Source: Maridesulfovibrio frigidus DSM 17176
Lineage (GTDB): Bacteria; Desulfobacterota; Desulfovibrionia; Desulfovibrionales; Desulfovibrionaceae
Assembly: GCF_000711735.1 (NCBI RefSeq)
Contig: NZ_JONL01000002.1
Coordinates: 310,001-374,000, forward strand
DNA: 64,000 nt
Direction: 5' to 3'
A model generated the notes under the pieces. The model did not search any database. It saw only the letters and a list, made by a program, of their open reading frames with translations, and was not told where the DNA came from. A program made the position numbers and the translations under genes. This document shows, in pieces, positions 18,768 to 26,493 of the stretch (its first letter is position 1; each line of letters starts with the position of its first letter).

Positions 18768-19763
18768 CTACCCTTCCGAGCTGCTGTTAGAGCAGCATCT
18801 TCTGACGGCTGTCCATAATCCAGGGACCGTGTCGGCATGAAATCCACGGACATAATAGCTCCTCCCGCCATCTGCGACGGTCCTGACTAACATCGTTTTC
18901 CAAGGTCTGAAATAATACGCAGCATTGGTTTTAGGAGGCTCAGCACTCACCTCTTCGGGAAGATCATGCAAATCACACACCAAGCTGGTAAAATGACAAA
19001 TAGATTTGTGTCCATCAGCCTCAGAATTATGAGCTGCATTACGAACCATTGATAAAGCTTTAAGATAAATTTCAGGAGCCATAATCGCACTGCCAAAATT
19101 CATCACGACTCCGCCCTCAAGGGACTCAAGTTGCGCCGCAAAAATTAAAAAGTCAGCATAACTCGCCTGACCAATCGAACCGCCATCACAATTAGGATGC
19201 TCATGCACAATGTCGTAGCCGATTCCAACATGAACTGTAATCGGAATATCAAGCTCATATGCTTTAGCAAAAAGACTAATATCAGCTGAAGGAAGTTTTT
19301 CTTCTACAATATACTTACCTACAGCCTCTCCAAAACCGAGTCCGTCTTTGACGCCATCAGCGACAATATCATTCAGCAGCCCAGTTTCCTGCCAGAGACC
19401 AAACTGCCCATTTGAAATATATGTGGAAACGCACTCAGTGGTGCTACCGTGGTAGGCTAATTCGAAATCATGTATTGCACATGCTCCGTTTACAGCAATG
19501 CAACTTATTAATCCTTCTTCCATAAGGCTGAATAAATACTTCTGCATGCCAGACCGCAGCACATGTGCGCCTAGCATGAGAACGCGCGCGCTACCGGATT
19601 CTTTTGCTGCTTTTAAATCTTCTGCGACCTTCATAAAAGAAGGATGGAATTCACTGCGAAGAGCAGGTACCTGCATGATATCGATACCGAGAAGACTTTT
19701 TCTCTTCTTCAAGGGAAGTAACGTCAGCTTAGAGCGATCAAACAATCTGTATTTACTGGGCAT
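18768..19763 (-). CDS. Deoxyhypusine-synthase-like protein of a glycan cluster
   Basis: The 331-residue product resembles a family related to deoxyhypusine synthase: VLMLGAHVLRSGMQKYLF, AVNGACAIHDFELAYHG, a glycine-rich DGGSIGQASYADF segment and GGVVMNFGSA. In true deoxyhypusine synthase the GGVV segment leads into the catalytic lysine; no lysine is visible there, so the chemistry is likely different. Bacteria lack eIF5A, the normal substrate. From memory, this family sits in surface-polysaccharide loci of Geobacter-type bacteria beside SIS and HldE-like genes, as here. An NAD-dependent step on a sugar or amine is conceivable but unproven. The conserved tail (PGLWTAVRR) supports the TAG at 18768-18770 as the real end. 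Confidence 0.6.
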   Translation of the reverse strand: MPSKYRLFDRSKLTLLPLKKRKSLLGIDIMQVPALRSEFHPSFMKVAEDLKAAKESGSARVLMLGAHVLRSGMQKYLFSLMEEGLISCIAVNGACAIHDFELAYHGSTTECVSTYISNGQFGLWQETGLLNDIVADGVKDGLGFGEAVGKYIVEEKLPSADISLFAKAYELDIPITVHVGIGYDIVHEHPNCDGGSIGQASYADFLIFAAQLESLEGGVVMNFGSAIMAPEIYLKALSMVRNAAHNSEADGHKSICHFTSLVCDLHDLPEEVSAEPPKTNAAYYFRPWKTMLVRTVADGGRSYYVRGFHADTVPGLWTAVRRCCSNSSSEG

Positions 19764-19773
19764 AATCTAATCT

Positions 19774-21303
19774 TTATTTGAGAGTTGCAGTTATGTACTT
19801 CTTCATGGCTTCTTTACTGATAGACTTATCATTACCCATAATCTGTACCGCAAGGGAACCAGCAACATTACCAAAAAAACCGACAAGTTCTTCATGAAGG
19901 CCCATACAGCCTGCCATAGCAGAAACTGAAAACAGAGCATCTCCGGCACCGACTCTGTCTACAACATTTGAAATAAATGACGGTATTCTAACGAACTCGC
20001 CTTCAGGATTCCATAATGAGCACCCGCGGCTCCCCTGAGTAACCATTGCCAACTTCGCATCAAGCTTCTCCCCTACTTCGATGAGCAGAGGACGAAGATC
20101 GTTTACCTGATCTCTAGTTTCAAGGCGTAATTCGTGCTCTGCCAAAGAGAAGAAATCAACATGAGGATATTTACCTATGGTATTAAAACCCCTGTTTCCG
20201 GCATTAGCTTGCGTATTCACAGCCAAATATGGAGCTTTAGAAGACAACAGTTCAACCATGTTCGGAGTAACGAGACCATGCCCAAAATCGGCTACAATAA
20301 CAATGTCATAACTGCCAATTAGCTGCCCAAGCTGCTTGCAAAGGCCAGAATCAACATTGCTTGGCAAAGGATCGTCATTCATGATGTACATTTCCATCAC
20401 TTTGCTCAGCGAATACCCATCAATAAATCTTCGTTTTAACGTGGTCGGGGAATTTGGACGGGTGAAAAAGTAAGGTACAATTTTAGGGTTAAGTTTTTCG
20501 CGGATAAATTCTTCATATCGGTCAGTATCGCCAAGCATTGAAAGCAGGGTAACCTCACCGGCAAAGTTGGCAACATGGTTAGCAACGGCCAGCCCACCAC
20601 CTGCGTATAACTCGTGCGATTGATACTTAAGAGCAAGGATCGGGTCCTTTGACGATTTACCCAAAGTTGACGCTATCTGATATTCATCAAGAATCGTATC
20701 GCCGATGACAAGCACCTTTAGCTCACTCATTTTATCAAGCATACCCAGAATATCATTTAGCTCGTAGCGAGTTCTAAACATCTGGAGATACTCATTCATT
20801 TCATCACTATTCTGAGTCAAATAGCGATTAATGAGATTGGATGAGCTAAAAACAATATCCGAAGTAAAGACAAGCTTTGCCCCGATCTCTTCTACAACAT
20901 CAGCTTCTCCGCCGATTTTTCCAGCGGGGTCACTGTCAACATCTTTAAACTCATCCCCTTTAGCATAAACATCCGGGCGAATGCGGCGAAGGGTCTCTTC
21001 TGCTGTAGGCCATTCATTAATTGTCACGTAATCAGCTTCACCTAGCGATGCCAGAGCTTCAGCACGTAAAATCTCAGTGAATGCCGGACGGTCAGGCCCT
21101 TTATCTACAAAGCGGTCAGGGGTGAGACTTACTATTAAAATATCGCCATGTTCTTTGGCCTGATTCAAGTAGCGGATATGCCCAATATGCAAAAGATCGA
21201 AAACGCCGTGACAAAGCACTATTTTTTTACCGTGCTCTTTCAGATCGGCAACTATTTCGACAAGCTCAGAAACGCTTTTAATTTTATTCTCAATACTGGT
21301 CAT
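19774..21303 (-). CDS. HldE-like fusion: nucleotidyltransferase + PfkB kinase, inverted order
   Basis: The 509-residue protein joins an N-terminal cytidylyltransferase-type domain (HGVFDLLHIGHIRYL, with the HIGH motif at 39-42, and a SSSNLINRY tail near 165) to a C-terminal ribokinase/PfkB domain (VIGDTILDEY near 197, VVDRVGAGDALFS near 445). E. coli HldE has the kinase first and the adenylyltransferase second, so this is the reverse order. The expected reactions are phosphorylation of a heptose 7-phosphate at C1 and nucleotidyl transfer giving an NDP-heptose. With the GmhA-like, HAD and transketolase genes it completes a heptose-type pathway. The start is ATG 21303 with AAGGA upstream. Confidence 0.8.
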   Translation of the reverse strand: MTSIENKIKSVSELVEIVADLKEHGKKIVLCHGVFDLLHIGHIRYLNQAKEHGDILIVSLTPDRFVDKGPDRPAFTEILRAEALASLGEADYVTINEWPTAEETLRRIRPDVYAKGDEFKDVDSDPAGKIGGEADVVEEIGAKLVFTSDIVFSSSNLINRYLTQNSDEMNEYLQMFRTRYELNDILGMLDKMSELKVLVIGDTILDEYQIASTLGKSSKDPILALKYQSHELYAGGGLAVANHVANFAGEVTLLSMLGDTDRYEEFIREKLNPKIVPYFFTRPNSPTTLKRRFIDGYSLSKVMEMYIMNDDPLPSNVDSGLCKQLGQLIGSYDIVIVADFGHGLVTPNMVELLSSKAPYLAVNTQANAGNRGFNTIGKYPHVDFFSLAEHELRLETRDQVNDLRPLLIEVGEKLDAKLAMVTQGSRGCSLWNPEGEFVRIPSFISNVVDRVGAGDALFSVSAMAGCMGLHEELVGFFGNVAGSLAVQIMGNDKSISKEAMKKYITATLK

Positions 21304-21369
21304 ATTATTTCCTTTTTACTCTCAAAAATGGATTCCATAAAAAACTAAAGCACCATAAACCTTTCGGTT

Positions 21370-22236
21370 TTAATCGCTGCCTATGAAGCTTTTTCGTAAA
21401 TTTATTAATGGTCGCAAACCATCTTCAGGATCGGCGCGCCAATCTCGGTCGGCCAGTTCTGCTGCAGCAGGTTCTTTAATACCATTACCGTCAGAACTTA
21501 AACCAATACGCACATTCCTAATTAGATTTTCAGCAGCTTCAGGAAGCCAACAATGCCCTCCAGAATACTCCGCTCCTTTCTCATCAAGATCAAGATGAAA
21601 TTCAATCATGCTAGCGTCATACTTATGAATAGCCCTAGCCACAACCCCTTCTTCAACGGTATGATCAGACCAGCCTACACCGCAACCAAATGCCTTTCGT
21701 AAGGTTTCAATTGCGGACAAATTAGCCTGCTCAGGAGGTGTGGGGTAGCCCGAGACGCAATGAAGCAAAGTCAGATCAGAGCACCCCGCTTTACGAATCA
21801 CAGAAACGGCGTGACTTATTTCATCCATATTCGCCATACCAGTTGAAAGAACAACAGGCTTTCCGGTTGCCCCAGATGCGTGAAGTAAGTCATCCCAAAG
21901 CAATTCATAGGAAGCTATTTTAAAAAAATCTACATAAGGGGCTAAAATATCGACGGCTTTCAGATAAAATGGAGTGCAGGAAAAAGCTATTCCTGCATCT
22001 TTGCAGCGGATAGACAGTTTTGGAATAAAAGATTCCGGCAATTCCCACTGTTTTCTATTTCTATGTGTTTCACTCTTTTCAAGTATTTCCGGAGCGAATA
22101 AGTCATCAATCCTAAACAACTGAAATTTCACTGCGCCGCACCCAATACGAGCAGATGTATCAATAAATTCATAACAACGCTTTAAATCGCAAGCATGGTT
22201 ACTGGAAACTTCTGAAATGAATAGAGGAGACTTCAT
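21370..22236 (-). CDS. NeuB-family sialic/nonulosonic-acid-type synthase
   Basis: The 288-residue protein has the NeuB TIM-barrel signatures AVKFQLF, FSCTPFYL, FFKIASYEL, VVLSTGMANMDEI and LLHCVSGYPTPPEQANL, then GWSDHTVEEG. NeuB enzymes condense phosphoenolpyruvate with an N-acyl mannosamine-type sugar to form 2-keto-3-deoxy acids. The C-terminal SAF (antifreeze-like) domain of normal ~350-residue NeuB is absent, so it is a short form. It is the first gene of the reverse cluster. Neither the usual NeuA cytidylyltransferase nor NeuC is present, so the sugar acceptor may be unusual, perhaps the heptose made by the neighbouring genes. Confidence 0.85.
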   Translation of the reverse strand: MKSPLFISEVSSNHACDLKRCYEFIDTSARIGCGAVKFQLFRIDDLFAPEILEKSETHRNRKQWELPESFIPKLSIRCKDAGIAFSCTPFYLKAVDILAPYVDFFKIASYELLWDDLLHASGATGKPVVLSTGMANMDEISHAVSVIRKAGCSDLTLLHCVSGYPTPPEQANLSAIETLRKAFGCGVGWSDHTVEEGVVARAIHKYDASMIEFHLDLDEKGAEYSGGHCWLPEAAENLIRNVRIGLSSDGNGIKEPAAAELADRDWRADPEDGLRPLINLRKSFIGSD

Positions 22237-22582
22237 TTAACCTACTTATATATGTCCATTACGATTTTACAAAATCAAACCAAAACAAACGATCAATTGT
22301 CCATTTTTTCCTACATAATTCAAATGCACAAAATACGCCAACTTACTTACCCCAGAACAATACAGAAAGATAGCAACCAGCTTGCAGCACTGATTAATTA
22401 CCATACGAATAACTACTTTTATCAAACATCTAAATTATCACTCTAAGGCGTTAGAACATAAGTAACGCCAATCTTAAGTTAACAAATATTCCAAAATAAG
22501 TTACTCTTTTTAACAGGTTTTTTATTATTCATACAACCCAATGGAACTCCACAGACAGGGACACGCTTAAAGAAGTGCGCTT
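22237..22582. other. Divergent intergenic region (346 bp)
   Basis: This A+T-rich spacer separates the reverse glycan cluster from the forward binding-protein/kinase pair, and it must hold both promoters. A TATATA run about 15 bases upstream of the NeuB-like start could be a -10 element, and TATTAT near 22526 could serve the forward gene; neither has a convincing -35. A 64-codon frame at 22252-22446 shows no recognisable protein features. No hairpin terminator or repeat was seen. Confidence 0.4.
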
Positions 22583-23719
22583 ATGAACAAAAAAGTTACA
22601 ATCTTATTTATTTTATTATTTGCGGGAATTTTTATTTTCTCGTGGTTTCATTTTTCACAGCCAAAGCTTCCGATCCGCATTGGATATATAGGTAGTTTGA
22701 CCGGAAAATTTTCTGACATGGGAAAAACATGCAGGGATGGAGCCCTCATGGCCGTCGAGGAAATAAATGCGAGTGGCGGAGTGGACGACAGAAAACTACA
22801 ACTGATAGTAAGTGATGACCAGTCCTCTCCCAAAATAGCTCTGACCGTCGCGAAACAACTGATTGATCAAAATGTTCAGGCAATCATCGGCCCACTTACA
22901 TCTGCGTGCGCAAAAGAAATTTTAGAATTAATTAATGACAAAGAGATCCTGACTATAGGCCCGGTTGTCGCGGGTAACTACATGGCCCAAAAAGAAGACT
23001 TCTTCATAAAAATGTACCCTTCCACTTCGCTCTTCGGAGAAAAACTGGGAAAATTAGCTGCGTCGAACAAAGATCTTAAACGACTGGCCATAATTTCCGA
23101 CGACAGTAACCTAGCTTACACTGCTCCCATTGCCGCCAGCTTCGAAATAAAAGTAAATGAATTCGGTGGAGAAGTAATTGAATCAATCCATTTCAATTCT
23201 CAAAACAAACTTTCTTTTTCGAAACTTGCGGATGAAATTATTGAGGCCAATCCAGACGGTTTGCTTCTGATTACTGGCCCATTATCAACGGCTATAATCC
23301 TTCAGCAGTTGAGGCTTAAAGGTAGCAGCATACAGAGTTTTTCATCTTCATGGGCCGCCTCACAAGAGCTTATCTCTGAAGGTGGGTCTGCAGTTGAAGG
23401 CTTGCTCCTTTATATACCCTTCAACTCAGAATCAACACTGCCCAACTATACACAATTTACGAACAGCTACAAAGATCGGTTCACAAAAGCCCCTACCTAT
23501 TGCTCTTCATTTAACCATGATGCCGTATATATGCTGGCGGAAGCGCTAAAGAAATCAGCTAAGAACTCATCAAAAAAACTCAATGAACTAATCATTGAAG
23601 GTAGCCCTTATGAAGGCACTCAAGGTGAATTTGATGTGGACAAAAACGGAGATATTCATAACAAACTTTTTTTGCAAGCCATCAAAAATGGTCAGTTTAT
23701 CATAATTGATACTCCATGA
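22583..23719 (+). CDS. LivJ-type periplasmic binding protein
   Basis: The 378-residue protein starts with an uncleaved-anchor or signal-like segment (about residues 5-22 hydrophobic, no lipobox), then IRIGYIGSLTGKFSDMG and AIIGPLTSACAKE, hallmarks of the type-1 branched-chain amino-acid/ amide binding fold. No permease or ATPase genes are adjacent. Instead its TGA overlaps the ATG of a 922-residue histidine kinase (ATGA), so the protein likely senses a small ligand for that kinase rather than feeding a transporter. The ligand is unknown. The ribosome-binding site is weak. Confidence 0.85.
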   Translation: MNKKVTILFILLFAGIFIFSWFHFSQPKLPIRIGYIGSLTGKFSDMGKTCRDGALMAVEEINASGGVDDRKLQLIVSDDQSSPKIALTVAKQLIDQNVQAIIGPLTSACAKEILELINDKEILTIGPVVAGNYMAQKEDFFIKMYPSTSLFGEKLGKLAASNKDLKRLAIISDDSNLAYTAPIAASFEIKVNEFGGEVIESIHFNSQNKLSFSKLADEIIEANPDGLLLITGPLSTAIILQQLRLKGSSIQSFSSSWAASQELISEGGSAVEGLLLYIPFNSESTLPNYTQFTNSYKDRFTKAPTYCSSFNHDAVYMLAEALKKSAKNSSKKLNELIIEGSPYEGTQGEFDVDKNGDIHNKLFLQAIKNGQFIIIDTP

Positions 23720-26484
23720 AAAAAAATACAAGTTTACATAAAAGAGTCGTCTCCGGACTTGTAATACTATCGCTTTTTACAGCGTCACTTATTTTTATAG
23801 GTTCATCCTACCTTGGTTCGCAGATTATTGATGACATCTCTCAACGCAATATGAACCTTGCCGAGTCCATAAATATACAGACATGGTATATCCTTAAAGA
23901 GCCAACTCAGGCTTTGATAGAAGTAAGTAAATTTGCCGAAACTAGCCCCACAAGAGAACAACTTACCTCACGACTGAAAGCCTTACAGGAATTCGGTAGA
24001 ATCTTCCAAAAAATACAAGTTCTTGACGATTCGGGGCGTGTTCTTGCTGTTTTCCCTGAAAATGATGATTTAATAGGGATAGATCTCTCTCGCCAACCTT
24101 TTTTTAAAAAAGCGAAAGAATCTAAAGGCGTGCAGTGGACCGATTCATTTATCTCAGGACAAACCGCAACTCCGATGGTTACAATTTCTCTAGCTTTTCC
24201 CGGGGGTGTACTTTCCGGGCACGTAGACCTGAAAGTACTGAGCGAAATTACACAAGTAACTCATCCTTCCGCGAAAGGATTCATCTCCATACTGGATAAA
24301 AAAGGTGTTATTATCGGGCACTCAAATTCCTCATTAGCACTTAGAGGAATCAATCTGCTCAACATGCCTGCTGTAAAACTGGGCTTGGCCGGCAAAGGTG
24401 GAACATATAACTCCGAATTTGATTCAGAACAGGGAGTTGTCAGTGTTGCTCGTGTTAAAGACACCGAATGGCTAGTTTTAGTCTTCCAGCCAAAAGAAGA
24501 AGCGTTGGGTCCAGTGCGCTACCTTCGCTCGTTCGCACTTGGCGCCGTATTACTCATCACACTTTCAGGCCTGATAGCTATCGCATATTTCCGCAATATG
24601 TTGTTCAAACCAATACGAACTCTCACGGAACGGACTGAGGCTGTTTCTCTGGGGGAATATGATGTTAGAATTAAGCCGGAATATAAAGAATTCGCGCCCC
24701 TTGCCGCCAGCTTTAACGAAATGGCAGAAGCCATAGGTATCCGTGAAGATGCTATATTCCACGAAGCTCAGATCAATAAGGCTCAGGCTGAAATAGTCCG
24801 TACACTTACAGAAAAAACATCTATCAGAGCTTTATCCAAAGTTGTTCATGAATGGGTAATGGAACTGACCATGAGTGAGTATGCTTTCATAAACACCATC
24901 GATCCAATCTCCTATGATTCAGCAGCACAGCCAGAAATAAACAAATCTTCCATCAAAAAACGTGCTTGCCCCCTGACATACGGCAACAACCCAATTTGTT
25001 CAGAAAGCGCAGTAGGCTATGGAATGCTCTGGGATCATACATTAAATACCGCACCTAACTTTTATTCCAATGCCCCAAAAGAGTATTTCGGGAATGATAA
25101 CCTGCCTGAAGGCCATATACCTTTAAAGAATTTTCTATCCGTTTCCGCCACGTATCAAACTGAACTGATGGGCCAAATAGTTGTGGCCAATTCTCCGCGT
25201 GGCTACACGGATCAGGACTTATCCACAATTCAAGTCATTGCAGATCTGCTGGCTGTGGCGGTAAACCGCATACGGGAACATCAATCCCTTCTCCAGAGCG
25301 AAAAAAATCTTCGTAATTTACGGAACTATCTTTCAAATATAATTAATTCCATGCCATCCATGCTCATAGGAATTAACCCTGATGGGATCATCACTCAGTG
25401 GAATCTAGAAGCTGAAAAAATCACAGGGTGCTCCATTCAGAACGCAATAGGGAAACACGTTAAAGATGTAATTCCGCATCTGACTGATGAAATGGACCGA
25501 GTCCATACGGCAATTTTGACAAAGCTGAAACAAACGATTTTAAAACAAACTCATACGTCTGATTCTAGAGATATCCATTACGAAGACATCACAATATATC
25601 CTTTGATGGAAGATGGAGTTGAAGGCGCAGTAATTCGCATAGATGATGTGACTGAGCGGGTGAGGCTAGAGCAAATGATGGTTCAGTCCGAAAAGATGAT
25701 GTCTGTGGGAGGACTTGCAGCAGGAATGGCACATGAAATAAACAACCCGCTTGCCGCCATCCTCGGACACGCCCACAATATCAACCGGCGTATTTTCGGA
25801 GACCTTAAGCAGAATGAAGACATAGCTGCAAAGTGCAATGTGTCTCTTGAAGATGTCAGAAAATACCTGACAGAACGGGACATATTAAAGATGTTGGATT
25901 CAATTCGGGAATCAGGCCGCCGGGCAGCAACAATAGTTGCTAACATGCTCAACTTCAGCAGAAAAAGTGAGAAATTAATTGGATCTTTCAAACTCTCAGA
26001 ATTGCTAGACAAAACGTTAGAGTTAACCTCAAATGACTACGATTTAAAAAAGCAATATGATTTTCGCAAAATTGAAATTGTTCGTGAATATGAATCAGAT
26101 ATCCCGGACGTACATTGTGAAGGGAATGAAATTCAGCAGGTTTTCTTGAATCTTTTGAAAAATGGAGCCGAAGCCATGGCAGAAAAAGATTATCATGGCG
26201 ATCATCCTAAATTTATCCTCCGCGTAAAGAGAAAAGACAACATGGTAGAAGTAGAAGTAGAAGACAACGGCCCCGGCATGGACGAAAAAACACGCCTTCG
26301 TATATTTGAGCCATTCTTCACAACTAAGAAAATAGGAAAAGGAACAGGCTTAGGACTGTCGGTATCGTACTTTATTATTACAGATCAGCATCATGGAACA
26401 ATGGAAGTAGAATCAGACCCTGGGCTTTGGACACGGTTTACTCTTAGGCTCTCAACCGAAAAGAACGTTTCTCGGCAAACGTAA
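23716..26484 (+). CDS. CACHE-HAMP-GAF-PAS sensor histidine kinase
   Basis: The 922-residue inner-membrane kinase has TM1 at ~11-31, a periplasmic CACHE-like sensor (about 35-265, with IDLSRQPFFKKAKES and SILDKKGVIIGHS), TM2 at ~271-291, a HAMP linker, a GAF-like domain (~365-520), a PAS domain (NSMPSMLIGINPDG, ~545 onwards), and HisKA with His673 in AAGMAHEINNPLAAI. The ATPase has DNGPGMDEKT and GKGTGLGLSV. It is coupled by ATGA to a periplasmic binding protein, which may present ligand to the sensor, as in LuxPQ. No response regulator is adjacent. About 40 extra residues separate the H-box from SIRESGRRAATIV, shared with the kinase at 32555. Confidence 0.85.
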   Translation: MKKNTSLHKRVVSGLVILSLFTASLIFIGSSYLGSQIIDDISQRNMNLAESINIQTWYILKEPTQALIEVSKFAETSPTREQLTSRLKALQEFGRIFQKIQVLDDSGRVLAVFPENDDLIGIDLSRQPFFKKAKESKGVQWTDSFISGQTATPMVTISLAFPGGVLSGHVDLKVLSEITQVTHPSAKGFISILDKKGVIIGHSNSSLALRGINLLNMPAVKLGLAGKGGTYNSEFDSEQGVVSVARVKDTEWLVLVFQPKEEALGPVRYLRSFALGAVLLITLSGLIAIAYFRNMLFKPIRTLTERTEAVSLGEYDVRIKPEYKEFAPLAASFNEMAEAIGIREDAIFHEAQINKAQAEIVRTLTEKTSIRALSKVVHEWVMELTMSEYAFINTIDPISYDSAAQPEINKSSIKKRACPLTYGNNPICSESAVGYGMLWDHTLNTAPNFYSNAPKEYFGNDNLPEGHIPLKNFLSVSATYQTELMGQIVVANSPRGYTDQDLSTIQVIADLLAVAVNRIREHQSLLQSEKNLRNLRNYLSNIINSMPSMLIGINPDGIITQWNLEAEKITGCSIQNAIGKHVKDVIPHLTDEMDRVHTAILTKLKQTILKQTHTSDSRDIHYEDITIYPLMEDGVEGAVIRIDDVTERVRLEQMMVQSEKMMSVGGLAAGMAHEINNPLAAILGHAHNINRRIFGDLKQNEDIAAKCNVSLEDVRKYLTERDILKMLDSIRESGRRAATIVANMLNFSRKSEKLIGSFKLSELLDKTLELTSNDYDLKKQYDFRKIEIVREYESDIPDVHCEGNEIQQVFLNLLKNGAEAMAEKDYHGDHPKFILRVKRKDNMVEVEVEDNGPGMDEKTRLRIFEPFFTTKKIGKGTGLGLSVSYFIITDQHHGTMEVESDPGLWTRFTLRLSTEKNVSRQT

Positions 26485-26493
26485 AGAAAACAT

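Noticed and set aside
22252-22446. Small forward reading frame in the divergent spacer
   Set aside because: No ribosome-binding site, low-complexity A+T codons and no recognisable protein pattern.
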